DNA of 64,000 nt from Clostridiales bacterium (lineage in GTDB: Bacteria > Bacillota > Clostridia > Christensenellales > UBA1242), in contig SVIR01000004.1 of the NCBI GenBank assembly GCA_015069395.1, forward strand, positions 1 through 64,000, written 5' to 3'. Both the position numbers and the translations under genes were made by a program. Shown here piece by piece: positions 32,790 to 42,479 of this stretch (positions are counted from its first letter, which is position 1; every line of letters begins with the position of its first letter). The notes under the pieces were generated by a model. That model had not been told where the DNA came from and made no database searches. It saw only the letters and a program-made list of their open reading frames with translations.

Positions 32790-33602
32790 CTAATCCAAAG
32801 TCAGTTTTCCCAAACGCCCTTTTCTAAAGTCGTCTAACACGGATCTGGCAGTTCTTTCAATATCAAGCTCTCCACCACTAAGAACAAATTTACGCAAATT
32901 TGCAATTCCCTCAAGAGTTTTTTCCCCATTGTAGCGCGTATTTATCGTTTGGGGATAGGTTTTGCCAAGAAACATAAGGAGTTCTTGTGCGAGTTCTACA
33001 AAGTCCAATATTTCGTCCCTAATACTACCGACAAAAGCTAGTTTTTTTGCAACTTCTTGATCTGCAAGATTTGGATAAAGGGTTCCTGGCGTATCATAAA
33101 CTTCAATACAATCTCCTATTGGAAGCCACAAGCCTCTTTTAGTAACCCCTGCCTTGTCTCCCGTGATTGCTTTTGCTTTTTTACACAAATTGTTTACTAA
33201 TGTGCTTTTACCACAATTTGGAACTCCAACCACCATTGTTCGAATTGTTGGTTTGATACCTTTGCTTTGATATTTCTTAATTTTGCTTGAAACAAGAGAT
33301 TTAATCTTGTTTGTAATCAAATTAGATTTTCCAGAAAGAGTGCTATTAAACAATATGTAGTCTGTCTTTTCGCTCTTAAACCTTGGCAAAATTGCATCTA
33401 ATTTGTTTTTATCGGCCATATCTATTTTGTTAAAAACATACAAAATGGGTTTGTTTTCTGTGAGTTGACTCAGAGTTGGATTTAACGAAGACAATGGAAT
33501 ACGAGAGTCTAAGATATAAGTAACCACATCAACCTTTTTGAGTTGTTCGCTTATATCTTTCAATGCTTTTCGCATATGTCCTGGAAACCAATTGATTTTC
33601 AT
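32790..33602 (-). CDS. rbgA: Ribosome biogenesis GTPase YlqF/RbgA
   Basis: 270 residues, circularly permuted GTPase. The G4 motif FNKIDMAD (near 58) comes before G1 VGVPNCGKSTLVNNL (near 123) and G3 DTPGTLYP (near 170). The N-terminal INWFPGHMRKALKDI is the RbgA signature and the C-terminal ANTAR-like helices end in RKGRLGKLTLD. It acts late in 50S assembly. In Bacillus it follows rplS; here rplS is separate and a palindromic repeat fills the trmD-ylqF gap. Confidence 0.96.
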   Translation of the reverse strand: MKINWFPGHMRKALKDISEQLKKVDVVTYILDSRIPLSSLNPTLSQLTENKPILYVFNKIDMADKNKLDAILPRFKSEKTDYILFNSTLSGKSNLITNKIKSLVSSKIKKYQSKGIKPTIRTMVVGVPNCGKSTLVNNLCKKAKAITGDKAGVTKRGLWLPIGDCIEVYDTPGTLYPNLADQEVAKKLAFVGSIRDEILDFVELAQELLMFLGKTYPQTINTRYNGEKTLEGIANLRKFVLSGGELDIERTARSVLDDFRKGRLGKLTLD

Positions 33603-33618
33603 AATCCCTCCATATATT

Positions 33619-33642
33619 GTGTATTACTCACGCATACTACAC
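33619..33642 (+). repeat. Intergenic palindromic repeat, copy C
   Basis: GTGTATTACTC, spacer AC, GCATACTACAC, preceded by CATATATT. A further half-arm GTGTATTA is at 33651-33658, running into the trmD stop. Lies between ylqF and trmD. Confidence 0.7.
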
Positions 33643-33655
33643 CACAAAAAGTGTA

Positions 33656-34324
33656 TTATTTGTTTTCTAAAAGATCTTTTCTTAAGTTTTTAGTGCGAAG
33701 CAAACTTTGTTGTTTACGCCACTTGTCAACCTCTTGATGGTTTCCCGACAACAACACTTCTGGCACCTTCAAGCCTTGAAACTCTTGTGGCCTCGTATAT
33801 TGAGGATATTCTAAAAGCCCATTTGAAAAACTTTCACAATCCAAGCTTTCTTTTGAAATTACACCATCTAAAAATCGAGCAACAGCATCAATAATTATCA
33901 TTGTTGGAAGCTCTCCTCCTGTCACAACAAAATCTCCGATAGATATTTGTTCGATTTCAAACAATTGAAAGATTCTGTCGTCAACCCCTTCATAATGCCC
34001 ACAAACAAAAATTAGATGTTCTTCTTTAGACAAAGACTCGGCCTTTTTTGCACAAAATGTTTTTCCTATTGGAGAAGGAAACACAATTTTGCTATTGTCA
34101 GTTTTTACTGATTTTATGGCATCAAACAAAGGTTGAACAGTCATAAGCATTCCTGCGCCACCCCCAAACGGATAGTCGTCGCATTTTTTATGTTTGTCCA
34201 ACGAAAAATCTCGTATGTTTATTACGTTGATTTCCAAAACACCATTTTCTACAGCTCTTCCCAAAATGCTAGTTTGAAGAGGTGTAAAGGCCTCTGGAAA
34301 TAAAGTCAAAATATCTATCTTCAT
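33656..34324 (-). CDS. trmD: tRNA (guanine-N1)-methyltransferase
   Basis: 222 residues. MKIDILTLFPEAFTPLQTSI, CDDYPFGGGAGMLMTVQPLF, HYEGVDDRI and the knot region ISIGDFVVTGGELPTMIIID are diagnostic of TrmD. It methylates G37 of tRNAs that read CNN codons, preventing frameshifts. It overlaps rimM by 4 nt. The C-terminal domain (EYPQYTRP...VLLSGNHQEVDKWR) is slightly shorter than in E. coli. Confidence 0.98.
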   Translation of the reverse strand: MKIDILTLFPEAFTPLQTSILGRAVENGVLEINVINIRDFSLDKHKKCDDYPFGGGAGMLMTVQPLFDAIKSVKTDNSKIVFPSPIGKTFCAKKAESLSKEEHLIFVCGHYEGVDDRIFQLFEIEQISIGDFVVTGGELPTMIIIDAVARFLDGVISKESLDCESFSNGLLEYPQYTRPQEFQGLKVPEVLLSGNHQEVDKWRKQQSLLRTKNLRKDLLENK

Positions 34325-34818
34325 TCTTGACTTACCTTTGCTCCATCAAATTCTTTTCTTATTACTGAAATCTCTTTGTCTTGAACCAGAAAAATGTCTT
34401 TTCTAAATGGCACTTCATATAAATGGTCGTTTTCGCTAACAATCAAGATATCGTCAAAGCCGTAATCTGTTACGCCCATTATTTGTCCCACAAACTCACC
34501 ATTTTCGTCAAGTAGAGTCTTTCCTATCAAATCTTCTATGAGAAAATCGTCTACGCTTATTTTCTCAAATTCTTCTTTTGTTATATAAATAAATTTGTTT
34601 CTATATTTTTCAGCAGTGTTTCTGTCCAAAATCTCTTTAAACAAAACATAAGCATAGCCAAGCCTAAACGTTGCAGTTTTAAACTCACTTGGGCGTTTTT
34701 CTATAAACAATTGATGCTTTCCATTAAAAATCGCAGGGATATCTACCAAAGGAGCGATTTTTACTTCTCCTTTGATTCCCTGCGGTTTAATAATTTTTCC
34801 TACACAAACAAACTCCAT
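34321..34818 (-). CDS. rimM: 16S rRNA processing protein RimM
   Basis: 165 residues. N-terminal barrel with VGKIIKPQGIKGEVKIAPL, and PRC-barrel with FLIEDLIGKTLLDENGEFVG and the YEVPFRKDIFLVQDKEISV segment. RimM binds S19 and helps 30S head maturation. Located 2 nt after khpA and overlapping trmD, the usual order. Confidence 0.95.
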   Translation of the reverse strand: MEFVCVGKIIKPQGIKGEVKIAPLVDIPAIFNGKHQLFIEKRPSEFKTATFRLGYAYVLFKEILDRNTAEKYRNKFIYITKEEFEKISVDDFLIEDLIGKTLLDENGEFVGQIMGVTDYGFDDILIVSENDHLYEVPFRKDIFLVQDKEISVIRKEFDGAKVSQE

Positions 34819-34820
34819 TT

Positions 34821-35051
34821 TTAGTCCTCAAATTTGACAAAAATTTTCTTATGAGTTTTTGCGCCAATAGATCTCATTATTGTTCTGATGCTTGAGGCAG
34901 TTTTTCCGTTTTTTCCGATAACCTTTCCAATATCGCTTTCTGCAACTTTAACACGATATGTTATGGTTTTATCGTCTTCCTCTTTTTCAACTTTAACTTC
35001 ATTTTCATTAGAAACTAAGGTTTTTACGAGAAAATTCAATAATTCGTCCAT
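34821..35051 (-). CDS. khpA: KH-domain RNA-binding protein KhpA
   Basis: 76 residues, one KH domain. VAESDIGKVIGKNGKTASSI carries the GxxG loop (GKNG) and RTIMRSIGAKTHKKIFVKF completes the fold. KhpA (YlqC) pairs with KhpB/Jag in Gram-positives to bind RNA and influence cell division. It lies 10 nt after rpsP. Confidence 0.94.
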   Translation of the reverse strand: MDELLNFLVKTLVSNENEVKVEKEEDDKTITYRVKVAESDIGKVIGKNGKTASSIRTIMRSIGAKTHKKIFVKFED

Positions 35052-35061
35052 CTTAATCTCC

Positions 35062-35313
35062 TTATTTGTTTTCTATAGCACCACTCTTAACCAAGATTGA
35101 CTTTGCAGTTTCTGTAGGTTGAGCACCGTTTTTAAGCCAAGTTTGAGCTTTTTCATTGTCAATTTTGATTTCAGCTGGGTTTGTTAATGGGTTGTATGTT
35201 CCAAGAAGGTCAATATATTTTCCATCTCTTGGGCTTTTGCTATCAGCAACAACTACACGATAAAAAGGTGCCTTTTTATCTCCCATTCTTGTAAGTCTAA
35301 TTTTAACAGCCAT
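35062..35313 (-). CDS. rpsP: 30S ribosomal protein S16
   Basis: 83 residues. [40 protein letters not shown] and [19 protein letters not shown] are the S16 blocks. It is a small-subunit protein of the 16S 5' domain. Located 84 nt after ffh with an AAAAGGAGAG ribosome site; I cannot tell whether an internal promoter exists in that gap. Confidence 0.98.
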   Translation of the reverse strand: MAVKIRLTRMGDKKAPFYRVVVADSKSPRDGKYIDLLGTYNPLTNPAEIKIDNEKAQTWLKNGAQPTETAKSILVKSGAIENK

Positions 35314-35397
35314 GTTCTTCTCTCCTTTTTTAAGTTTTTTTGAAAGTTGTTCTTTCGTATATATAAATCAAAACTGTTGTTTTGAATTATATCAAAT

Positions 35398-36702
35398 TTA
35401 GAAAAATCTTTTCTTATTTTTCATTTGCTTCATAAGCTCTTTAGACTGCTCGAATTGTTTTAAGAGCGTATTTACTTGTTGAATTGATGTTCCACTACCT
35501 TCAGCGATTCTTCTGCGTCTGCTCGCTTTAATTATGTCAGGATTACGTCTTTCTTCAGGTGTCATACTTTGAATAATTGCCTTGTTTACTGCCAATTGTT
35601 TTTCGTCAATCGCAACACCTTTCATTTTTGCAGACATACCCGGAATCATTGCAATTAAGTCGTTAATATTGCCCATTTTGTTGAGTTTTTCCATTTGCAC
35701 AAGATAATCTTCAAAGGTAAACGAATTTTCTCTCAATTTGGCTTCCATCTTGCGAGCTTCTTCTTCTGTAACTGCTTCTTGTGCTTTTTCAATAAGTGAC
35801 AAAACGTCGCCCATTCCCAAGATTCTGCTTGCAATACGATCTGGATAGAAAGGTTCTAAGTCACCTATCTTTTCGCCAACACCAGAAAATTTGATTGGTT
35901 TGCCAGTAATCGCTTTGATAGAAAGTGCAGCACCACCTCTTGTATCACCATCTAATTTTGTCATAACAACACCAGAGATGTCGAGGTCATTGTTGAAACT
36001 TTCAGCAATTGTCACAGCATCTTGACCTGTCATGGCATCTACAACAAGCAAGATTTCGTCTGGAGAAACTTCTTTTTTGATTTGTTTAAGTTCGTCCATC
36101 AACTCTTGATTTATGTGAAGACGACCGGCAGTGTCGATAATCACAACATCATATCCCTGTTTCCTTGCGTGTTCAAAGCCTTGCTTTGCTGTTTTTACAG
36201 GATTTTGAGTTCCTCTTTCAAACACTTCAACATTTGCAGTCTTTCCGACAACTTGAAGTTGATTGATTGCAGCAGGTCTATAAATATCACAAGCCACAAG
36301 CAAAGGTTTTTTTCCACTTTTTTTCAAATGAAAAGCAAGTTTCCCACACATTGTGGTCTTTCCTGCACCTTGCAAACCACACATCATAATAACCGTTGGT
36401 TTGTTTGATGCAAATTGAAGTTTTTGATTTGTTGAAGATATTAAGTTTGTCAATTCGTCTTTTACAATTTTAATAACCGTTTGTCCCGGAGTAAGGCTTT
36501 TCAAAACTTCTTCCCCGACAGCTTTTTGAGAAACGTCTGCAACAAACTTTTTTGCAACCATATAATTTACATCTGCTTCAAGAAGAGCGATTCTTACTTC
36601 TCTCATTGCTTCTTTGATTTCAAGTTCGGTCAAGCGACCTTTCTTTGTCAATTTTGAAAAGATATGGTTAAATTTTTCAGATAAACTCGTAAATAATGCC
36701 AT
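35398..36702 (-). CDS. ffh: Signal recognition particle protein Ffh
   Basis: 434 residues. N domain, G domain with GLQGAGKTTMCGKLAFHLKK, ACDIYRPAAINQL, DTAGRLHI and TKLDGDTRGGAAL, then a methionine-rich M domain (about 300-434) with MGNINDLIAMIPGM and SRRRRIAEGSGTSIQQVNTL. It binds the SRP RNA at 11809-12075 and signal peptides for cotranslational targeting. Directly follows ylxM with no gap. Confidence 0.98.
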   Translation of the reverse strand: MALFTSLSEKFNHIFSKLTKKGRLTELEIKEAMREVRIALLEADVNYMVAKKFVADVSQKAVGEEVLKSLTPGQTVIKIVKDELTNLISSTNQKLQFASNKPTVIMMCGLQGAGKTTMCGKLAFHLKKSGKKPLLVACDIYRPAAINQLQVVGKTANVEVFERGTQNPVKTAKQGFEHARKQGYDVVIIDTAGRLHINQELMDELKQIKKEVSPDEILLVVDAMTGQDAVTIAESFNNDLDISGVVMTKLDGDTRGGAALSIKAITGKPIKFSGVGEKIGDLEPFYPDRIASRILGMGDVLSLIEKAQEAVTEEEARKMEAKLRENSFTFEDYLVQMEKLNKMGNINDLIAMIPGMSAKMKGVAIDEKQLAVNKAIIQSMTPEERRNPDIIKASRRRRIAEGSGTSIQQVNTLLKQFEQSKELMKQMKNKKRFF

Positions 36703-37029
36703 TTAAAATTTCCTTATTAAATTTTCGACTTTTTCCTTTAATTCTTCGTTTGTCAAATCACGTAAAGCCTGCAATTCTCCTAGAAGAGATTGTCTTTTTT
36801 CAACAATGTGCAATTTGCTTTCAAACTCTTCAAGTTTTTTGCATGACTTAGAAATCGCATCTAGTACAGCTTGGCGAGAAATTTCTTTCTCTTTGGCTAT
36901 CTCGGCTAATGTCATATTAAATTCAAAATAATCTGTCATAATAGTTTGTCTGTCTTCGCTTAAAAGCTTTCCATAAGTTTCAAACAAACTGCCATATTTA
37001 ACAAAATCTTGAAGTTCAATCTTTGACAC
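36703..37029 (-). CDS. ylxM: YlxM family helix-turn-helix protein
   Basis: 108 residues from GTG at 37027-37029 with GAGGGG upstream. An HTH of the sigma-70 region 4 type: MTDYFEFNMTLAEIAKEKEI and SRQAVLDAISKSCKKLEEFE. YlxM is thought to stimulate SRP GTPase activity in streptococci. Stop codon adjoins the ffh start. Confidence 0.94.
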   Translation of the reverse strand: MSKIELQDFVKYGSLFETYGKLLSEDRQTIMTDYFEFNMTLAEIAKEKEISRQAVLDAISKSCKKLEEFESKLHIVEKRQSLLGELQALRDLTNEELKEKVENLIRKF

Positions 37030-37069
37030 AACAACCCCTCTTTGTCAAGTCGTTTGACTTTACGTTTTG

Positions 37070-37098
37070 ATTATAGCACAACAACTTAACAAATGCAA
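37070..37098 (-). promoter_or_regulatory. Promoter of ylxM-ffh operon
   Basis: TTGCAT (37093-37098), 17-bp spacer, TATAAT (37070-37075) on the minus strand, in the gap after hemW. Confidence 0.7.
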
Positions 37099-37105
37099 GT
37101 GTTTT

Positions 37106-38191
37106 TTATATTAAATTTGAGATAATTGTGTTTGATATGTGATAATAGATTGGATTTAAAAATATTTTTTCCTCTTTTTGTGTCAAGACTCCTTGATTTA
37201 AATACGAGAAAAAATATTCGTTTTGAGTTATGTCATAGCCCAGTTCTTTCAACTCATTCAAATCAACTCCTATAAAGCACCTTAAACCCAACATAATTTT
37301 TTCTTCAATCACCTCTTTGGTTGACAGATTTTCAACTTCCACAATATTTGATTTGTAATCAAAAATTGTGTCAGCATTTTTCAACCTTTTTCCATCTATA
37401 AATGAATGTGCTGAGATTCCAAAACCCAAATATTCGCCTCTTTTCCAATAATTTAAGTTATGTTTTCCTTCATATCCATCAAAAGCAAAATTGCTTATCT
37501 CATAACGTGACATTCCTTGGTCAATCAAATAATTTGATAGCTTGTTGAAAGCATCTATAGTTTGATCGTCATTTAAAATAGAATAAAGATTTTTTTCTAG
37601 CATTTCATAAAGTTTTGTGTCTTCATAGACCTCAAGCAGATAACAAGAGATGTGTTTTATTCCTAAGTGCAACAATTGTTTTGCATAAGAACAAAGCCTC
37701 CTGCCATCTTCATTGTTCAGCCCCACAATCAAATCTGCAGAAACGTTATCAAAATACTTTCTAGCCAGTTCCACCTTTTTCAAAGCCATTTCTTTGTTGT
37801 GCAAACGTCCAATTTTTCGCAAATTTTTATTGTCTAATGTTTGAATTCCCAAACTTATTCTGTTTACCCTCAAAAACTTATATAGAATGAGTTTCTCTTC
37901 TGTTAGTGAATTTGGGTTTGCCTCAATAGTAAATTCTGCATCTTCATAAACATCATAATTTTCAAATATTGTCTTAATAATTTTGCATATGTTTTTATCA
38001 GACAAAAGACTTGGCGTTCCTCCACCAATATATATTGATTGAACTGGTTTTGAAGATTTTCTCCTCTTAATTTCTTTACATAATCGTTCAACATAGTCGT
38101 CTTGTTTTTCTTCTGTTGCAACAAAAGAGTTGAAAGCACAATAATTGCACTTTCTTTCACAAAATGGTATATGAACATACAACGACAACAT
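37106..38191 (-). CDS. hemW: HemW-like radical SAM protein
   Basis: 361 residues from the ATG at 38189-38191, one base after the lepA stop. LSLYVHIPFCERKCNYCAF contains the CxxxCxxC cluster motif; SIYIGGGTPSLL, the GIQTLDNKNLRKIGRLHN region and YLGFGISAHSF are conserved in HemW. Once called oxygen-independent coproporphyrinogen oxidase, HemW is a heme chaperone or carrier. Pairing with lepA is widespread in Firmicutes. Confidence 0.92.
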   Translation of the reverse strand: MLSLYVHIPFCERKCNYCAFNSFVATEEKQDDYVERLCKEIKRRKSSKPVQSIYIGGGTPSLLSDKNICKIIKTIFENYDVYEDAEFTIEANPNSLTEEKLILYKFLRVNRISLGIQTLDNKNLRKIGRLHNKEMALKKVELARKYFDNVSADLIVGLNNEDGRRLCSYAKQLLHLGIKHISCYLLEVYEDTKLYEMLEKNLYSILNDDQTIDAFNKLSNYLIDQGMSRYEISNFAFDGYEGKHNLNYWKRGEYLGFGISAHSFIDGKRLKNADTIFDYKSNIVEVENLSTKEVIEEKIMLGLRCFIGVDLNELKELGYDITQNEYFFSYLNQGVLTQKEEKIFLNPIYYHISNTIISNLI

Positions 38192-38192
38192 C

Positions 38193-39998
38193 TTATTTGT
38201 CCTCGTCAAGTTTCAAAATGCTCATAAAGGCTTCACTTGGTATTTCTACCGAGCCTATTTTTCTCATTTTCTTCTTGCCTTCTTTTTGTTTTTCAAGCAA
38301 TTTTCTCTTTCTTGAAATATCACCACCATAACATTTTGCCAAAACATCTTTTCTCATAGCAGAAATGGTTTCTCTTGCAATAATCTTGTTTCCTATACAA
38401 GCTTGAATTGGAACCTCAAACATTTGTCTAGGAATAATTTTCTTTAACCTTTCTGCCAAATCCCTTCCTCTGTTGTAGGCTTTATCCTTATGAACAATCA
38501 AAGACAAAGCATCACATTTTTCGCCATTTAACAACAAATCAACTCTTACCAAATCAGCTACTTCAAAACCGGCAAATTCATAATCAAAGCTTGCATATCC
38601 CTTTGTTCTTGATTTCAAACTATCAAAAAAATCATAAATAATCTCACCTAGAGGCAGAACATATTTCATTTCTACTCTCTTTTTGTCAAGATATTGCATA
38701 TCTTTATAAACCCCTCTCTTATCTTGACAGAGTTCCATAATTGTCCCCACAAATTCTGGTGGTGTGAAAACGTTTACGTTTACAATGGGTTCTTCAATTC
38801 TATCTATTTCTACTGCTGTTGGCAAATTCGAAGGGTTTGATATTTCCAACATCTCACCATCTGTTTTGTAAACATTATAAGAAACGCTTGGTGCTGTTGT
38901 GATAATATCAAGATTAAACTCTCTTTCAAGACGTTCTGTAATAATTTCTAAGTGCAACAATCCCAAGAAACCACATCTGAAACCATAACCCAAAGCAGAA
39001 GAAACCTCTGGAGAAAATTGTAAACTAGCATCGTTTAGTTTGAGTTTGTCTAAACTATCTTTAAGCTCGTTATATTTTGCTCCGTCAACTGGAAATATTC
39101 CACAGAATACAACAGGTTGAACTTCTTTATATCCCGACAAAGGCGTTTGGATAGGATTTTGTGCGTTTGTAACCGTATCGCCGACCTTTACGTCTGCAAT
39201 AGTCTTAATTGATGCTGCTATATATCCAACATCGCCTGCAGTAAGTTTTTGTGTTTCTTTTGTTTGGGGAACAAAGATACCAACTTCAGCAACATCAAAA
39301 ATCTTCCCCGTTTGCATCATTAATATTTTATCTCCAGCTTTGACTTCTCCATCAAAAACCCTTATCAAACAGATAGCCCCTTTGAAGTTGTCATAGTGAC
39401 TATCAAAAATAAGCGCTTTCAAAGGTTTTGTTTCGTCTCCTATTGGAGCTGGAATTTGTTTGATTATGGCCTTTAACACTTGATCAATGTTGATTCCTTC
39501 CTTTGCCGAAATACAAGGACAATTTTCAGCGTCAAAACCAATAACCTCTTCAATTTCCATCTTCACTTCGTCAACTCTAGCTGATGGCAAGTCTATTTTA
39601 TTAATTACAGGTATTGTCTCTAGATTGTTGTCAATAGCGAGATAAGTGTTTGCCAAGGTTTGAGCTTCTACACCTTGCGAAGCATCAACAAGCAAAACAG
39701 CCCCCTCGCAAGCTGCTAGCGAACGCGAAACCTCATACGTAAAGTCTACGTGTCCAGGAGTGTCAATCAAGTTGAGGGTGTATTCTTTTCCCTCAAATTC
39801 ATAAATCAATCTGGTTGGTGCAAGTTTGATTGTAATTCCTTTTTCTCTTTCAAGCTCCATAGAGTCGAGAATTTGACTTTGCATATCTCTTTTTGAAACA
39901 GTTCCGGTCATTTCAATCAATCTATCTGCCAACGTGCTTTTACCGTGGTCAATATGTGCTATAATACAAAAATTTCTAATAAGGTCTAAGTCTTTCAA
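38193..39998 (-). CDS. lepA: Elongation factor 4
   Basis: 601 residues, from a TTG with AGGAG 10 nt upstream. G domain: [40 protein letters not shown] and [10 protein letters not shown]; later EF-2-like domains and the unique C-terminal domain with [16 protein letters not shown] segment ([20 protein letters not shown]). EF4 back-translocates stalled ribosomes and affects initiation. First gene of lepA-hemW. Confidence 0.98.
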   Translation of the reverse strand: MKDLDLIRNFCIIAHIDHGKSTLADRLIEMTGTVSKRDMQSQILDSMELEREKGITIKLAPTRLIYEFEGKEYTLNLIDTPGHVDFTYEVSRSLAACEGAVLLVDASQGVEAQTLANTYLAIDNNLETIPVINKIDLPSARVDEVKMEIEEVIGFDAENCPCISAKEGINIDQVLKAIIKQIPAPIGDETKPLKALIFDSHYDNFKGAICLIRVFDGEVKAGDKILMMQTGKIFDVAEVGIFVPQTKETQKLTAGDVGYIAASIKTIADVKVGDTVTNAQNPIQTPLSGYKEVQPVVFCGIFPVDGAKYNELKDSLDKLKLNDASLQFSPEVSSALGYGFRCGFLGLLHLEIITERLEREFNLDIITTAPSVSYNVYKTDGEMLEISNPSNLPTAVEIDRIEEPIVNVNVFTPPEFVGTIMELCQDKRGVYKDMQYLDKKRVEMKYVLPLGEIIYDFFDSLKSRTKGYASFDYEFAGFEVADLVRVDLLLNGEKCDALSLIVHKDKAYNRGRDLAERLKKIIPRQMFEVPIQACIGNKIIARETISAMRKDVLAKCYGGDISRKRKLLEKQKEGKKKMRKIGSVEIPSEAFMSILKLDEDK

Positions 39999-40020
39999 GT
40001 TCTAAGTTCTCCTAAGATAG

Positions 40021-40050
40021 ATTATACAATACCTTTGACTCCAACTGCAA
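40021..40050 (-). promoter_or_regulatory. Promoter of lepA-hemW
   Basis: TTGCAG (40045-40050), 18-bp spacer, TATAAT (40021-40026) on the minus strand. Confidence 0.65.
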
Positions 40051-40063
40051 ATAATTTAAAAAT

Positions 40064-40088
40064 AAAAAAACATATCTCGCGATATGTT
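40064..40088 (-). terminator. Terminator of efp
   Basis: AACATATC/GATATGTT stem with a 4-nt GCGA loop and a T-run on the minus strand, 24 nt after the efp stop. Confidence 0.85.
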
Positions 40089-40112
40089 CTTGAAGTTTAT
40101 ATGGATAAATTA

Positions 40113-40673
40113 TTATTTAACTTTTTCCATATAAGAGCCATCTCTTGTGTCAACTCTAATAATATCTCCAATGTTTACAAACAAAGGAACGTTGATTGTA
40201 TATCCTGTGCTCAATGTTGCAGGTTTTTTGCTTGCTTTTGATGTGTCACCTTGAATTCCTGGTTCTGTATCAACAACTTCCAACTCAACAAAAGTTGGAG
40301 GATAAACTGCGAAAGGAACTCCTTTATAAATATACATTGTTGTAGGCATATTTTCCAAAACGAAGTTTAAAGCATCAGCAACAACCTCTTTGTTTAATGG
40401 CATTTGTTCGTAAGTGTCATTGTCCATAAAATAATAAAGTTCGCCATCATTGTAAAGATACAACATTTCTTTCTTTTCTATAACTGCATCTTGAAACTTG
40501 TCAGATGGGTTGAATGTATCTTCCTTAACTTGTCCTGTCATAACGTTTTTAATCTTTGCTCTAACAAATGGTGAACCCTTTCCTGGTTTTACGTGCAAAA
40601 ATTCGATAACATTATAAACGTTTCCATCCATTTCAAAAGTAGTGCCTTTTCTAAAATCTCCAGCTGTAACCAT
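40113..40673 (-). CDS. efp: Elongation factor P
   Basis: 186 residues, three beta-barrel domains. [20 protein letters not shown] holds the tip Lys of the PGKGS loop that enters the peptidyl-transferase centre; [12 protein letters not shown] and the end [20 protein letters not shown] are typical. It rescues ribosomes stalled at polyproline. No modification enzyme gene is seen here. Own promoter and terminator. Confidence 0.98.
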   Translation of the reverse strand: MVTAGDFRKGTTFEMDGNVYNVIEFLHVKPGKGSPFVRAKIKNVMTGQVKEDTFNPSDKFQDAVIEKKEMLYLYNDGELYYFMDNDTYEQMPLNKEVVADALNFVLENMPTTMYIYKGVPFAVYPPTFVELEVVDTEPGIQGDTSKASKKPATLSTGYTINVPLFVNIGDIIRVDTRDGSYMEKVK

Positions 40674-40707
40674 AAATATCTCCTAATTAATTTAAAATTT
40701 ACATTAT

Positions 40708-40736
40708 ATTATATCACAAAATTTGTCGCTTGACAA
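40708..40736 (-). promoter_or_regulatory. Promoter of efp
   Basis: TTGTCA (40731-40736), 17-bp spacer, TATAAT (40708-40713) on the minus strand, just after the nfo stop. Confidence 0.75.
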
Positions 40737-40740
40737 GTGT

Positions 40741-41613
40741 TTACGCATTTTTTGTTTTAGAAAGATAAAGTTCTTTCATAAACAAACTGTCTTCGGCTTG
40801 TTTTCCTGCTGATTCGCAGACAATATGACTGCACATATTGTTTTTTATAAGCACATTGCAAAGAGGCTCAAAATCTGGTCCATAAACAAAATCGTCAAAG
40901 TTTAAGTGTCTAATCTCTCCCTTTGCTCCATATTGTATTTTTGAAAAATGAATATGACAATTTTTAGTTCGATCTTCGCCAAGCTTTTCAAAAGAATAAT
41001 CAAAAATCTTCTGATAGTCTTCTTCTACTTTGAGAGAACCTTGGGTCAATGAATTTATATGACCAAAGTCAAAAGTTGGCAAAAGTTTGTCTGATATGGT
41101 GCACAGATCAACAATCTCTTTATATGTTCCTATCTGCATTGGCTTACCCATGGTCTCTGGACATAAAAACATATTCGGATCTAACTCTTGTTCCATCATA
41201 GGCATAAATTCTATAAATCTCTTTGTCATAAGAGAAATGGCATTTTCACGTGTTTCTTTGCCACAAGAGCCACTATGAAAAATCAAACGTTTTGCCCCGA
41301 AAGCTTTTAGAAATTTAATCCCTGTTTTTATATAGCCTAGTGATTTTAGATACATTTCTTCGTCTGGATTTGCAAAATTAATAAAATATGGAGCATGAAC
41401 AGACATTTCAATATTTGCTTTCTTAAATTCTTCACCAATAGCTTCAGCTTTATCGGTAGACATTCGATAACCTTGCCCAAAACTATACTCAAACAAATCA
41501 AGTCCACTTTTTCCTTGCTTTTCCAACCATTTTGGAGTATCTAAAGTCGATTTGTATCCTTGCTCATAAAACGATTCGCTATTTCCTGAAGGTCCAAACA
41601 ACAACTTTGCCAT
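40741..41613 (-). CDS. nfo: Endonuclease IV family AP endonuclease
   Basis: 290 residues of an AP-endonuclease TIM barrel. EMSVHAPYFINFANPDE, KRLIFHSGSCG, FLCPETMGKP, LPTFDFGHINSL and NCHIHFSKIQYGAKGEIRH hold the metal-ligand His, Glu and Asp residues in the family order. It cuts 5' to abasic sites with three Zn ions. It lies 8 nt after truB at the end of the rimP operon, where Bacillus has ribC. Confidence 0.9.
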   Translation of the reverse strand: MAKLLFGPSGNSESFYEQGYKSTLDTPKWLEKQGKSGLDLFEYSFGQGYRMSTDKAEAIGEEFKKANIEMSVHAPYFINFANPDEEMYLKSLGYIKTGIKFLKAFGAKRLIFHSGSCGKETRENAISLMTKRFIEFMPMMEQELDPNMFLCPETMGKPMQIGTYKEIVDLCTISDKLLPTFDFGHINSLTQGSLKVEEDYQKIFDYSFEKLGEDRTKNCHIHFSKIQYGAKGEIRHLNFDDFVYGPDFEPLCNVLIKNNMCSHIVCESAGKQAEDSLFMKELYLSKTKNA

Positions 41614-41621
41614 AAAGCCTC

Positions 41622-42479
41622 CTAAATTAATCTAATATCAAGTTTCAACTTCTTTTCTGAAACAATACCTACCCCTAAAAACTTTTCGCCATACAATTTG
41701 TAATTTCCATCCGACACATCAAAGTTTAAGGCTTGTCCATTTAAAAGTTTTTCTTCTTCAGTTTTATCAAGCATCAAACTTTCATAGTCAAACAAACAAT
41801 CTGATTGCAAAATCTCAAATTCGCCATCTTCAATTTGTTTTAGAGTATAAGCATCGTTTAAATCAAAAACACCACATCTAGTACGTATTATGCACTGCAT
41901 ACTACCATAGGTTGATAGTTTTTCTGCCAAGTCTCTGCATACACTTCTTATGTATGTGCCAGAAGAACAACAAATTTCAAACTCAAAAACATTCTTTTCA
42001 AGTTTGTTTAAGAGTTTAAAATCATAAATCATTATCTCTTTTGGTTTGAGGTTTAGAGATTTTCCTTGCCTTGCTTCTTTATAAGCCACTTTTCCTCCCA
42101 CCTTCTTTGCAGAATAAAGTGGTGGCATTTGTGCATAGGTTCCAATCATTGAAAAAACGGCCATCTCTAATTCTTCAAGCTGAATATCACATTCTTTTTC
42201 TTTGATTTTTTGACCAGCAAGATCTAGAGTGTCTGTTTCATAACCAAAAACAAAAACCGTTCTATAGGTTTTTGTCTTGTTTAAAAAAAAGTCAAAGAGT
42301 TTTGTTGCGCTGTTTACTGTAACAGGCAACAACCCCTGCCCTTCCAAATCCAGTGTACCTAAATGACCACATTTTTTTGCACCCAGTTTGTACTTTACAA
42401 TGTTTACAACTTTATTTGAAGAAACACCTGCAGGTTTATTAACTAGAACAATTCCACTAGTGCTAGAATTATTTATCAC
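41622..42479 (-). CDS. truB: tRNA pseudouridine-55 synthase
   Basis: 285 residues from the GTG at 42477-42479, preceded by AAAGGAG with a 7-nt spacer. The longer upstream frame lies inside nrnA. VNKPAGVSSNKVVNIVKYKL, the catalytic GHLGTLDLEGQGLLPV (Asp in GTLD), KTYRTVFVFGYETDTLD and ARQGKSLNLKPKEIMIYDF are TruB motifs. The usual GTLDPxATG is changed to GTLDLEGQG, a mild variation. It makes psi55 in the tRNA T-loop. It overlaps nrnA by 11 nt. Confidence 0.95.
   Translation of the reverse strand: MINNSSTSGIVLVNKPAGVSSNKVVNIVKYKLGAKKCGHLGTLDLEGQGLLPVTVNSATKLFDFFLNKTKTYRTVFVFGYETDTLDLAGQKIKEKECDIQLEELEMAVFSMIGTYAQMPPLYSAKKVGGKVAYKEARQGKSLNLKPKEIMIYDFKLLNKLEKNVFEFEICCSSGTYIRSVCRDLAEKLSTYGSMQCIIRTRCGVFDLNDAYTLKQIEDGEFEILQSDCLFDYESLMLDKTEEEKLLNGQALNFDVSDGNYKLYGEKFLGVGIVSEKKLKLDIRLI
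41883..41907 (+). repeat. Possible diverged palindromic repeat copy inside truB
   Basis: GTATTATGC, spacer ACT, GCATACTAC on the plus strand matches the intergenic repeat at 9 of 11 positions in each arm. It falls in a region coding for SMQCIIRT, which aligns with a conserved TruB segment, so chance is a real possibility. Confidence 0.25.
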
